NCBI GenBank assembly: GCA_036005185.1
Contig: DASYQS010000011.1
Span: 1 to 64,000, forward strand
Direction of reading: 5' to 3'
Source: VBAU01 sp036005185
GTDB lineage: Bacteria > Bacteroidota > Bacteroidia > Chitinophagales > Chitinophagaceae
DNA: 64,000 bases
The notes below the pieces were generated by a model, which worked only from the letters and a program-made list of their open reading frames with translations, was not told the DNA's origin and did not search any database. Of this stretch, positions 17,611-26,048 are shown piece after piece. Both the position numbers and the translations under genes were made by a program. Each line of letters opens with the position of its first letter. The stretch's first letter is position 1.

Positions 17611-18981
17611 TTATTCGGTAAGTTTAATTCCACCAATATCATCACCTATTTTCATACCAAGGGCCCAACCTGTTTCGATAGAAGGTAAATAATGTATTCC
17701 TCCATATCTGCGCGATATACCAGATTCCTTACCAGCATCTGTCAATTTGGAAAAAGTTCTGGGAGCAAATCCTAAAAAGTCATACGTATGATCAATAAAG
17801 GCAACATTGTCTCCAAACAGTTTTGAAAGAGCTTCCATTGCCGCCATTGTAACATAAGCGTGTGCAGCAGGATATTCCGGATGTGCTGGAGTACCAATCA
17901 GTGGCAGCCATATAGGATTTATTAGTTTGCGTATGTACGTAACAGGACGAACCAGGTTGTAATGATATTTTGACCTAAAGCATAAAATAAGCGCTTCTCT
18001 TAATGCAATACCCAGTTTTGCGTATCCTTCAGCAGCTAAACCAAGGCTGATTTGCTTCTGCTCCAGCAATTGGTTAAGAATAGAAACACTATGGCCTGGT
18101 GGTGTATAGCCTCTACCAACCCCAATATCGTTCCAGAATAAAGCAATATCTCTTTGCTCAGGAGTCATGGTCTGTGAAACATTATAAATATCTTTTACCA
18201 TTTTATAAAAATCGGAGGAAGGAATTTCAGAATAGGGAAAAGGAAAAACCGGTCCTACGCCGGTAACATGCAACTGCAAAAGTGGACGAGCCTCTCCTAA
18301 AAATGGCGATGCTGGATTTACAAAAGCAGGCGGCGTTTTTTCCCATGCACCAGCAAAAACTGGAATCACATATCCCGTTGATGATTGGTTATCGTTATCC
18401 GTTTTTGACCAATTAAATATAGCTTCTGCCACCGCATGACCATAAGATTGTGAACGCTGAAAAGCAGTCAGGTCCAGGTCAGCCAAAAGCATTTCATTAT
18501 AAGCTTTTTCGAGTGAATCTATGCTGGCCTTATTTTGATCAGTAAGGCCTGGATAAAAAGAACGTACTAAACTGGCCAATGCTGTATTTGCACTAACCTC
18601 CCAATTGTAGCCATTGTTATTTTCCCGGGAAGGCATGGCTGGCATTTGATATAGCTTTTTACTAAAGCTTACAGAATTCTTGATTCCATATCTTACCGAT
18701 TCATATAGCCCAATGCCGGTATATGCAAAGATTCTTCCAGCAACAGTTGGTGAAATAGCAGGGTTGGCATTCAATATAATTCGCAACTGCAACTTATACC
18801 AGTCGACAGCAACCTGGGCACTAAGATGCTCAGCTTTGGGGGTAGAAGGCACCGCCTTCAATTGTATATTATTTACAATAGTTTTTGATTTGGTTTCTTT
18901 TTGGCAAGCATCAAAAACTAAAACAATGGCTGCTACAGAAAAAAGCAATTTTCTCATTGCAAGCCAAATTGAATCTTTCAT
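17611..18981 (-). CDS. Vanadium-dependent haloperoxidase-like PAP2 lipoprotein
   Basis: A 456-residue protein of the vanadium haloperoxidase/PAP2 phosphatase superfamily. The vanadate or phosphate pocket is visible in order: KYHYNLVRP (338-346), EYPAAHA (369-375, in place of PSGH) and SRRYGGIHYLPS (423-434, with His 430). The N-terminus (about residues 9-26, ending FDAC) is a probable lipoprotein signal; a second ATG at 18957 gives a cleaner signal peptide. Bacterial members are of mixed or unknown activity, so halide oxidation is not assured. A C-terminal fragment of a second copy lies at 20893-21138. Confidence 0.88.
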   Translation of the reverse strand: MKDSIWLAMRKLLFSVAAIVLVFDACQKETKSKTIVNNIQLKAVPSTPKAEHLSAQVAVDWYKLQLRIILNANPAISPTVAGRIFAYTGIGLYESVRYGIKNSVSFSKKLYQMPAMPSRENNNGYNWEVSANTALASLVRSFYPGLTDQNKASIDSLEKAYNEMLLADLDLTAFQRSQSYGHAVAEAIFNWSKTDNDNQSSTGYVIPVFAGAWEKTPPAFVNPASPFLGEARPLLQLHVTGVGPVFPFPYSEIPSSDFYKMVKDIYNVSQTMTPEQRDIALFWNDIGVGRGYTPPGHSVSILNQLLEQKQISLGLAAEGYAKLGIALREALILCFRSKYHYNLVRPVTYIRKLINPIWLPLIGTPAHPEYPAAHAYVTMAAMEALSKLFGDNVAFIDHTYDFLGFAPRTFSKLTDAGKESGISRRYGGIHYLPSIETGWALGMKIGDDIGGIKLTE

Positions 18982-19114
18982 AATAAACAGTTTTATGGTT
19001 AATTAATATTTTTAGCCGGTGAACAATGACGAATAAACCGGGACTAAAAATAAATAGCCGTAGCCTGTAAGACCTTGTAAAGAAGATCAATAATCTGCTT
19101 AAAAAGTTCAATTA

Positions 19115-19999
19115 TTATGGATGTTCCTGGCTGATGAATTGGTTGCGATATTTTATGGGAGAAGAACCAAAATGTTTTTTAAATACGTGGCTGAAATGGG
19201 TGCTGTTTTCAAAACCACTTTCAAAAGAAATATCTGTTATTGGTTTACTTGATGTGATTAATAGTTTATAAGCATGTTCAAGCTTTCTTTTTAGCAGCCA
19301 TTGGCCGGGGGTGGTTTTATACGTTTCAAAAAAATGTCGCTTGAAGGACGAAACACTAAGATTGCATAGCTTTGCGTAATCCTCGAGAGACAGATTATAG
19401 ATGCAATTTGCTTCCATTATTTGTTGCAAGCTATCTGTTTCCGACAAAGCCAATTCTTGCAAATAAGCATTTAGCTCATGGTTGTTGGGGTCAGCAAGGA
19501 TATTAAGTAATAACTCGCGGAATTTTAGTTCTAACAAATCCTCAGAAGGTTTCGTTTCAGACGAAAAATAAGGCATCATTGAATTGAAGTAAGCAGCCAT
19601 CATTTCGTTTACATGGAGAGGGATAAGCTGATCGTTTTCTGCACTGCCCATACTATTTTGCCGCATCAGTGAAATGTGTTCACGCATAAAAGAACGCAGG
19701 TAAGAATCCGGAATAAAAAAGGTCATAATACATAACATTTCTCCTTCGAAGAACTTCTCGATAATGCTGCCTCCTTTTTTTACGAACACTGCTTCTCCGC
19801 TTTTAAATATCAAGGAACGGTTGGGAGTGTGATAGCCTTTTTTCCCAGTAACAATATAGAGGATATAATTATGTTGCGACCATTTATCATGTTTGCCAAT
19901 TTCTAAGGGGCATTTGTAATGCACAAACAATAGCTCCTTGCAAACTAACTGATTGAAAATTCCAGGCTCGGCCTTTATCTTTTCGTAATAGTTGATCAT
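19115..19999 (-). CDS. AraC family transcriptional regulator
   Basis: A 294-residue regulator. The N-terminal ~170 residues form a cupin-like sensing domain of the ExsA/AraC_N type. The C-terminal ~100 residues hold two helix-turn-helix motifs: LSLEDYAKLCNLSVSSFKRH and KPITDISFESGFENSTHFSH, followed by the family end FKKHFGSSPIKYR. It lies directly upstream of the haloperoxidase-like gene on the same strand (133-nt gap) and divergent from a small lipoprotein gene. It may regulate either; the signal sensed is unknown. Confidence 0.92.
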   Translation of the reverse strand: MINYYEKIKAEPGIFNQLVCKELLFVHYKCPLEIGKHDKWSQHNYILYIVTGKKGYHTPNRSLIFKSGEAVFVKKGGSIIEKFFEGEMLCIMTFFIPDSYLRSFMREHISLMRQNSMGSAENDQLIPLHVNEMMAAYFNSMMPYFSSETKPSEDLLELKFRELLLNILADPNNHELNAYLQELALSETDSLQQIMEANCIYNLSLEDYAKLCNLSVSSFKRHFFETYKTTPGQWLLKRKLEHAYKLLITSSKPITDISFESGFENSTHFSHVFKKHFGSSPIKYRNQFISQEHP

Positions 20000-20152
20000 A
20001 AAAACTGTAACTTAAAATTACTATTAATTGCGATAAAAAAACCGTCAAGCAAGCCTTGTCATTACCTAATTGTGCAGGGCGTTAATGCCGGCAAGGCGGT
20101 AATTATGTAATAGTAGCAGTAAATTCTGTGTACCTTGATAAAAATTATTTTT

Positions 20153-20692
20153 ATGAAAACAACATTTCTTCTCTATATAGTTGCTTTAATCACTACGGTC
20201 TGCAATAATAATAAAACAAGCGATGCAGAAAGTTCAGATAAAAAATCCAGTGGTCCTTCTTCGTCTGCTGGTGAGAATGTAATTAGTTTCAAAGTAAACG
20301 GCGATGAAGTTACTACTAGTGGTTGGAATATCAGACGTTTTAACTGGAGTAATCAATCCGCTGTATGGATGAATATTACTAGTGATATGCATAAAGAAAA
20401 GCGAACCATTAATGTAAACCTGAATGGGGCAACACCAGGTACTTATAATTTTGATGATAAGGGAGTCGTCATGGAAAAATCACATGGTTCATATCATCCT
20501 GATTACGGTGATCCTTCGAATTCTTATTCCATAGTCAGTGGTTCATTTGTAATAACAGATGTTGATACAGTGCATCATATTGTGAATGGAACTTTTTCGG
20601 TGATTGCCAAAAACACAAAAGGTGAAACAGTAAATATCACTGACGGGAAAATCATTAACGGCGCACTAAAGCCGGGGATTATCAGTTTATAA
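20153..20692 (+). CDS. Small lipoprotein, DUF6252-like
   Basis: A 179-residue exported protein. MKTTFLLYIVALITTVC (Cys 17) is a probable lipoprotein signal, followed by a Ser/Lys-rich linker. The domain begins ENVISFKVNGDEVTTSGWN, passes through GATPGTYNFDD and ends GTFSVIAKNTKGETVNITDG. This is the layout of the beta-sandwich lipoproteins grouped as DUF6252, an assignment made from pattern memory. The ATG at 20153 is chosen over a TTG at 20135. It is divergent from the AraC regulator and followed by two hairpins. Confidence 0.75.
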   Translation: MKTTFLLYIVALITTVCNNNKTSDAESSDKKSSGPSSSAGENVISFKVNGDEVTTSGWNIRRFNWSNQSAVWMNITSDMHKEKRTINVNLNGATPGTYNFDDKGVVMEKSHGSYHPDYGDPSNSYSIVSGSFVITDVDTVHHIVNGTFSVIAKNTKGETVNITDGKIINGALKPGIISL

Positions 20693-20698
20693 AGCCAG

Positions 20699-20722
20699 TA
20701 AGCTTCGCTCAGACGAAGCTTA
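20699..20722 (+). terminator. Hairpin after the small lipoprotein gene
   Basis: TAAGCTTCG (20699-20707) pairs perfectly with CGAAGCTTA (20714-20722) around a 6-nt loop, 7 nt after the stop of the upstream gene. There is no real T run, so termination by this hairpin alone is uncertain. Confidence 0.5.
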
Positions 20723-20787
20723 TAAATCAAAACTAAAAAGTAAACCACCAAAGTGGTTGCATTAAACAAGACGAAATTTTAAACAAT

Positions 20788-20812
20788 AAAGGCCCTCTTT
20801 AAAAAGAAGGCC
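20788..20812. terminator. Bidirectional terminator-like hairpin
   Basis: GGCCCTCTTT (20791-20800) pairs with AAAGAAGGCC (20803-20812) with one mismatch. On the minus strand it is followed by TTTATTGTTT. It lies between the plus-strand lipoprotein and the minus-strand haloperoxidase remnant. Confidence 0.5.
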
Positions 20813-20861
20813 ATTGATGTTCAAATCCGAACACCATACTAACGAGTGCTTGAAAACTGTA

Positions 20862-20885
20862 CAGACGAGGCATGCTTTGTCTCTG
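20862..20885. repeat. Degenerate copy of the mnmA palindrome
   Basis: The sequence CAGACGAGGCATGCTTTG continues TCTCTG and is an imperfect palindrome centred on GCATGC, with outer arms CAGA and TCTG. It resembles the perfect palindrome at 16465-16486 (arms GAGACAGGGCA). It lies at the edge of the truncated haloperoxidase fragment. Confidence 0.5.
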
Positions 20886-20892
20886 GCATAGC

Positions 20893-21138
20893 CTATTCCT
20901 TTAAAAACTTTACCTTCCTGAGAATATTTTGCGCTACTTTTTTACCTCTTTCTAATCCCTTTTCTACAGACCATATATAATGAATTCCCGCATAAACCCT
21001 GGATTTGAAGATTTCCACAGCCACCTCATCAAGAGAGTTATAAGATCTTGGCGTCATTCCCAGGTAATCGTAAGTATGATCGGTGAAATGAAAATTATCT
21101 CCAAAAACACCTGTCAGTATTGAAATGTCATTTATTGA
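20893..21138 (-). pseudogene. C-terminal fragment of a haloperoxidase-like gene
   Basis: On the minus strand the frame reads INDISILTGVFGDNFHFTDH, then TYDYLGMTPRSYNSLDEVA, AGIHYIWSVEKGLERGKKVA and VKFLKE, ending with TAG at 20893. It aligns with the end of the intact gene at 17611-18981 (FGDNVAFIDHTYDFLGFAPR to RRYGGIHYLPSIETGWALG). It keeps the last His motif but lacks the first two active-site motifs and any start. Upstream it runs into the unrelated PepSY-like gene. It is a truncated paralogue. Confidence 0.8.
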
Positions 21139-21652
21139 TTTTTTCTATTATCGTGATTTCGTCGTCGTACACTTTTATGTTTATCCAATTTGTCTGACCT
21201 TCTAAATGAATAATGTAAAATATTGTATCGCGAGGTGCTTCAATCTCTTCCACGAATCGAATGCTATGGTCGAGATAACTACTCACTACGAGGCGTCTTA
21301 CTTCTATAGGTAATTTTTTTTCATCGTAATATCTGATCGTGTGAAGCCAGTTACCATTTTTATCGTAATCAAGCCGATAACGAATACCATTTGCAGTAAA
21401 ATTTGCTCTGTATCCGTCTGGCATCTCGTACCATTTTTCATTCCCGACATTTTTGAATGTTTTTTTAAAATCCCTTACCGCCTTTGTCCTAATGACATTT
21501 AAAGAACCTGTAGAAGCACGTTTAGCAGCGTGGCTCACCGAAAGGGGTGCAGATGCCCACGCGTTTTCAGAATCAGCATTGTTCTTTACACTTTGCGGAG
21601 AGGCGCAGTATCCAATTTGGATAAGTATTAGCGCCGATAAAATCTTTTTCAT
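21128..21652 (-). CDS. PepSY-like (DUF2874-type) periplasmic protein
   Basis: A 174-residue exported protein with signal peptide MKKILSALILIQIGYCASPQ. The C-terminal part, including EKWYEMPDGYRANFTANG and YRLDYDKNGNWLHTIRYYDE, has the layout of PepSY-like DUF2874 domains, in which a 'f..dG..a.F..nG....y.ydk.G' core repeats. The ATG at 21652 is preferred to a longer frame. It lies next to the LytTR/LytS pair on the same strand (gap 128 nt), but nothing shows that it belongs to their regulon. Its end overlaps the haloperoxidase fragment by 11 nt. Confidence 0.75.
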   Translation of the reverse strand: MKKILSALILIQIGYCASPQSVKNNADSENAWASAPLSVSHAAKRASTGSLNVIRTKAVRDFKKTFKNVGNEKWYEMPDGYRANFTANGIRYRLDYDKNGNWLHTIRYYDEKKLPIEVRRLVVSSYLDHSIRFVEEIEAPRDTIFYIIHLEGQTNWINIKVYDDEITIIEKINK

Positions 21653-21780
21653 ATCGTGGTATTTAAAGAGTGAATAATAAATTTGAATACAAATTTCTGT
21701 CAGTAAAAGACCACGAACCACCTATAATGTACAGTTGGCGGGAATGAATAACCGTTGGAAAATATGAATGGATAAATTGA

Positions 21781-22548
21781 TTAAGAAGCGGAATGATTGT
21801 ACTTGCCGGGCTGTAACTTTTGGAGAAGGATTTCTTTCCTGCTGCGCGATACGTCTACTGAAGAACCATCGCTCATGACCAGATAACCACCCTCGCCCTT
21901 TACGTATTTGCTGATCTCATTCAAGTTCACAATATAAGAATGGTGCACGCGCAGGAAATTATGATCTTCCAGCATTTCTTCCAGATCTTTGAGGATTCGT
22001 GAAACAATAATTCTTTGCTTGTTCTTGAGCAGAAGTACCGTATAGTTGCGGTCCGATTCGCAACTGATTATGGAATCGACAGCAATCATTTGCAGTCCTT
22101 CCATGGTAGGTACAGCGATCTTGTTGATGACAGAGGGTTGAGCATGCATCTTTTGCAATAAGATCTCCAGTTGTTGCGGCAGAGGATGCTGCAAATGGAG
22201 ACTGACTTTTTCTACCGCCTTTTTTAATTCTTCATGATCGATTGGTTTTAATAAATAATCAAGAGCGCTGAACCGAAAGGCCTTGATTGCGTATTGGTCG
22301 TAGCCGGTTGTGAAAATCAGGGCAAAAGGAATTTCCGAAAACTGCTCTAACATTTCAAATCCATTCATGTGCGGCATTTCAATATCCAGGAATACAAGAT
22401 CGGGGTTAAATTTTCTGATCGCTTCAAGACCTGTTTGGGCGCTGTCACATTGTTCGATCACATGGACATTCGGACAATATTCTCTTAATTGCAGGAACAA
22501 GGTCTTTCGGCAATGCATTTCGTCATCTATGATAATAGCGCTAATCAT
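21781..22548 (-). CDS. LytTR family response regulator
   Basis: A 255-residue response regulator. The receiver domain (1-120) has the acidic pair DD (8-9), the phosphoacceptor Asp 55 in LVFLDIEMP and the Lys of LLKPID. The C-terminal LytTR DNA-binding domain (about 150-250) contains CESDRNYTVLLLKNKQRIIV and FLRVHHSYIVNLNEI. Its start overlaps the end of the upstream sensor-kinase gene by 8 nt, so the two are translationally coupled and form a pair. The target genes are not shown by the sequence. Confidence 0.95.
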   Translation of the reverse strand: MISAIIIDDEMHCRKTLFLQLREYCPNVHVIEQCDSAQTGLEAIRKFNPDLVFLDIEMPHMNGFEMLEQFSEIPFALIFTTGYDQYAIKAFRFSALDYLLKPIDHEELKKAVEKVSLHLQHPLPQQLEILLQKMHAQPSVINKIAVPTMEGLQMIAVDSIISCESDRNYTVLLLKNKQRIIVSRILKDLEEMLEDHNFLRVHHSYIVNLNEISKYVKGEGGYLVMSDGSSVDVSRSRKEILLQKLQPGKYNHSAS

Positions 22549-24682
22549 AATAAACAGGTATTTTGATCAATACCTCGGTACCGCCGGCACTTCCATCGGG
22601 AAGGCAAAGATCAATGATTGATATTAAAGTTCTATTGTGTTTTTGTTGCTCCAACATGGCAATACGTTCTGCTGTAATGTGCATTCCCATTGATTTTGAC
22701 ATTGAAGCAGACTTACTCCTCAATTCTGCTGCTTTTTTTCTTCCGATCCCATCGTCGGTAATTTTGCAAAACAAAATCTCATTCTCCTGATACAGTTCAA
22801 TCTCAATATGGCCTCTTCCCTGTTTATGCATCAGCCCGTGCCATATCGCGTTTTCGGCATAAGGTTGAATGATGAGTGGCGGAACTTTCAACATGGTGGA
22901 ATCAACATTATCAGCCACAGCAATTTTATATTCGAACTTTTGGTCAAAACGCAATGACTCCAGTTCAAGATATAACTGAAGTGCCTCTAATTCCCTTTCC
23001 AAAGGAATGAATGCTTCCTGTGAATTTTGAAGTATCAATCTTATAAGTTTTGAAAATTTGGAAAGATATTGCGATGCTTGGAGTTTATTATTTTCAAGAA
23101 TGAACATATTGATGGAGTTGAGAGAATTGAAAATAAAATGCGGATTCATTTGGGCCCGCAAAGCCTGCATCTCAAGTTGAGAAGCTTGTTGCTGTAACTC
23201 CGCTTTGGTCTTTTCAGACTCCATTTTTTGCATTTCAATTTCATGCTGCAACTGCTGCTTTTCGTTTTTGCGTTTTAAAATAATGCTCAGCACAATAAAG
23301 CCACTGATCAAGAATAGACCAATGATTCCTACAATAAGAATTCTTTTCTGGAGGGATTGTTGTTGCAGTTGCTGTTTTTGAAATTTTAACTGATCATCAG
23401 CAATCAATTTTTCTTTATTGATCAATGCGATCCTTTGTTCATAATTGTAAGCTGCAAATTTTGTCTTTGTTTGATCGCTCAAAACCTCATCTTTCATGAT
23501 GATGTACTGCCTGAAATAGAAATTAGCGCTATCTTTTTGATGTAACCGGTCATATACGGTAGAAAGAATTTGATACCCATCGCGGATAAACTGCTTTGCT
23601 TTTGTTTGTAAAGCAATATCTAATCCTTCTTTTCCGTACTTAAGAGCTTCGACATTTTTATTCAGTGCCAAATATGTTTTCCCAATATCAAGAAGCGTGC
23701 GCATCACCTCATTCCGATCACTTAGCTTTTTGTGCTCAGCCAGCCCTAATTGAAAATTTCTCAGAGCGTGCTGATAATCTTTTTGCAAAAGATAACATTC
23801 ACCTGTGCTTACCCACCAAACCCGCATATAAATCGTTTTGTCCTTTGCTGGCTTAAATAAATTGTAATAATGCCAGGCGGAATCAAACTGGTTCAGATGA
23901 CTAAAGACCTCGGTAAACTCCATCTTAAACCAAATATCATTATCAGTTACTATCCTGTCTTTTCTTGTTTCATCATCATCCATTTCAAGAACTTTGCGGA
24001 AATAAATTAAAGCGCTATTGTAATCTTCTATCAGTTCGTATAATTGAGCCATTCCATATAATGTGGCCGAAATCCATATTTTATTTTTTTCTTTTACGGC
24101 AAGATCATGTGCTTGCCGGGCAACGGCAAAGCTTTTTTCATATTCTCCAGATTGACGATAGATGGCAAAAATGGTTGTTAAAGCATGGATGGTTCCATGA
24201 ATGTCGCCGGTTTGTTGCGCGAGCGCATATTTTTTTTCAGCATAGTAAATGGCCTCATCAAACTTGCTTTGAGAAAAAACCGTGTACATGAGATAATAAT
24301 ACAAGTTATCGAGACCTTCCTTATTCTCTGTCTTCTCATACCAGTGGAGCGATTCTTTACCCAATGACTCTGATCTTATAAAGTCGTCATCAAAATGTTT
24401 TGCAATTTGTGATTGTCGGGAAAGAGAAAGGGCAATGCCATGAATATAGTTTTGCCTTTTCGATTCTTCATAGGCCAGGTTCACGTAGTAGGTTGATGAA
24501 TCTTTTTTTTCAGTCAGAATATATAAATAGCCCAACTCATTGAGGCAATCGATCCTGACAGTATCATGTGAAAAAAATAATTGTCTTTTCAGGCTGTCAA
24601 TTCGGTGCTTATAGTCAATTTGGGATGATGCTTGAAGGTTGATAACAAGAAATAAAAACACTATTCCACGATACTTTTGCAT
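22541..24682 (-). CDS. LytS-type sensor histidine kinase with TPR repeats
   Basis: A 713-residue membrane kinase. A signal peptide (1-21) leads to a periplasmic region of tetratricopeptide-type helices (about 30-400), then one transmembrane helix near 445-467. A coiled coil rich in Gln, Glu and Lys (about 468-505) follows. The His-kinase domain has the phosphoacceptor in MNPHFIFNSLNSIN (His 515), and the ATPase domain shows IQPYAENAIWHGLM and KITDDGIGRKKA. This is the common Bacteroidota layout that senses an envelope signal and signals to the LytTR regulator encoded immediately downstream. Confidence 0.95.
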   Translation of the reverse strand: MQKYRGIVFLFLVINLQASSQIDYKHRIDSLKRQLFFSHDTVRIDCLNELGYLYILTEKKDSSTYYVNLAYEESKRQNYIHGIALSLSRQSQIAKHFDDDFIRSESLGKESLHWYEKTENKEGLDNLYYYLMYTVFSQSKFDEAIYYAEKKYALAQQTGDIHGTIHALTTIFAIYRQSGEYEKSFAVARQAHDLAVKEKNKIWISATLYGMAQLYELIEDYNSALIYFRKVLEMDDDETRKDRIVTDNDIWFKMEFTEVFSHLNQFDSAWHYYNLFKPAKDKTIYMRVWWVSTGECYLLQKDYQHALRNFQLGLAEHKKLSDRNEVMRTLLDIGKTYLALNKNVEALKYGKEGLDIALQTKAKQFIRDGYQILSTVYDRLHQKDSANFYFRQYIIMKDEVLSDQTKTKFAAYNYEQRIALINKEKLIADDQLKFQKQQLQQQSLQKRILIVGIIGLFLISGFIVLSIILKRKNEKQQLQHEIEMQKMESEKTKAELQQQASQLEMQALRAQMNPHFIFNSLNSINMFILENNKLQASQYLSKFSKLIRLILQNSQEAFIPLERELEALQLYLELESLRFDQKFEYKIAVADNVDSTMLKVPPLIIQPYAENAIWHGLMHKQGRGHIEIELYQENEILFCKITDDGIGRKKAAELRSKSASMSKSMGMHITAERIAMLEQQKHNRTLISIIDLCLPDGSAGGTEVLIKIPVYYD

Positions 24683-24870
24683 AGACGGCTATTAACTCAA
24701 ACTTGTTGATTCATATCGCTTGAGAAGTTACAAAAGATTCCCATGCCATTCAAGTGCTTAAAACTAAGAGACAGGAGGCACTTCTGATAACGAGATTGTA
24801 CAGTTGGAGGGTTTGGCTGGATAACTTACTGTGCTAGTAAATGAATGTTAGAGTGAGATAGGCTAATGTT

Positions 24871-25977
24871 TTATGACAGCTTATAAATTTTTCCCGGCAA
24901 TCCGCTTACTACATTTTGTAATTCCAGATTCAGGATAGCGGCAGCAATCGCACTGCTGCTTAGACCACTGCGTAAATTTATTTCATCAATATGCACGGTT
25001 TCTTTTTCATTCAAAATATCAATAATTAGCTTTTCATCTTTTGAAAGCTCGATAAAAATGTCTTTTTGCGATTTGGGTTTTGGTTTTTGTTTCTTTTCCT
25101 CCCATCCCATTATTTCAATCAATTGCTGGGCGTCTGTCAGCAACATAGCCTTGTTCGATTTGATCAGATAATTGCAACCTGCGCTTTTGTTATCAGTCAC
25201 CTTACCAGGAAAAGCAAAGACGTCCTTGTTATAGCCATTCGCCAATTCTGCGGTTACCATACTGCCTCCTTTTATTCCTGATTCAACAACAATAGTTGCA
25301 TCACTCATGCCGGCAACGATCCTATTGCGTGTCGGGAAATTATGTTTGTCGGGTTTTGTTTTACTGCGGAACTCTGTTAATAAACCACCGCCGTTTTTCA
25401 AAATATCCTTAGCAAGATGGGCATGGTCCGGAGGATAAATTTGGTCTAAACCATGTCCCAATACGCCTACAGTGAATAAATTATTTTTAATCGCTGCTTT
25501 ATGAGCAATGCCATCTACTCCAAATGCCATTCCACTTACGATCAAAATATTTTGTGAGGAAAGTTCCTGTACCAGTTTTTCTGTTACTTTTTTTGAATAA
25601 TCGGTATGTGTTCTGGTTCCAACAATGGCGACGATCTTAGATGCATTCAGATCAGCCACTCCTTTATAGAATAAAATAGTAGGGGAGTCGTAACAATTCA
25701 ATAATCGATTAGGGTACTGTTTGTCAGTAACAAAAAGCGGCTTGATCTTAAATTTTTCAATGAATTTTATTTCTTGTTCAGCATTTGCAAAATCATTGAA
25801 TTGCTTTATGCTATTTGCTCTTACTGTTCCGATACCTTCAATTTTTTCAAGAACGGATTGTTTAGCCTTAAAAATTTTTTCGGCTTCACCAAATTGCATG
25901 GCAAGAATTTTTGCCTGCACCCAGCCCACGTTCGGAACTTCTGTTAAAGCAAGCTGATATAATAAATCATTGTTCAC
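24871..25977 (-). CDS. dprA: DNA-processing protein DprA
   Basis: A 368-residue protein that loads RecA on incoming single-stranded DNA in natural transformation. The N-terminal helix-hairpin-helix region (1-65) precedes the Rossmann-like DprA domain, with VAIVGTR (116-122), IVSGMAFGVDGIAHKAAI (146-163) and GHGLDQIYPPDH (174-185). A C-terminal winged-helix domain (about 300-368) ends the protein. Length is normal. It stands between the kinase gene and the PorE-like gene with no evident operon partner. Confidence 0.96.
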   Translation of the reverse strand: MNNDLLYQLALTEVPNVGWVQAKILAMQFGEAEKIFKAKQSVLEKIEGIGTVRANSIKQFNDFANAEQEIKFIEKFKIKPLFVTDKQYPNRLLNCYDSPTILFYKGVADLNASKIVAIVGTRTHTDYSKKVTEKLVQELSSQNILIVSGMAFGVDGIAHKAAIKNNLFTVGVLGHGLDQIYPPDHAHLAKDILKNGGGLLTEFRSKTKPDKHNFPTRNRIVAGMSDATIVVESGIKGGSMVTAELANGYNKDVFAFPGKVTDNKSAGCNYLIKSNKAMLLTDAQQLIEIMGWEEKKQKPKPKSQKDIFIELSKDEKLIIDILNEKETVHIDEINLRSGLSSSAIAAAILNLELQNVVSGLPGKIYKLS

Positions 25978-26048
25978 AGATAATAGCTAACAGATAAAAG
26001 TTGTAATAAGCAATTTACAAAACCCGCATAAATTTTATCTATTCACTT

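Noticed and set aside
24871..25977. dprA and the helix-hairpin-helix pair as one competence operon
   Set aside because: They lie on opposite strands with three unrelated genes (PorE-like, queE, folD) between them; any link would be functional only.
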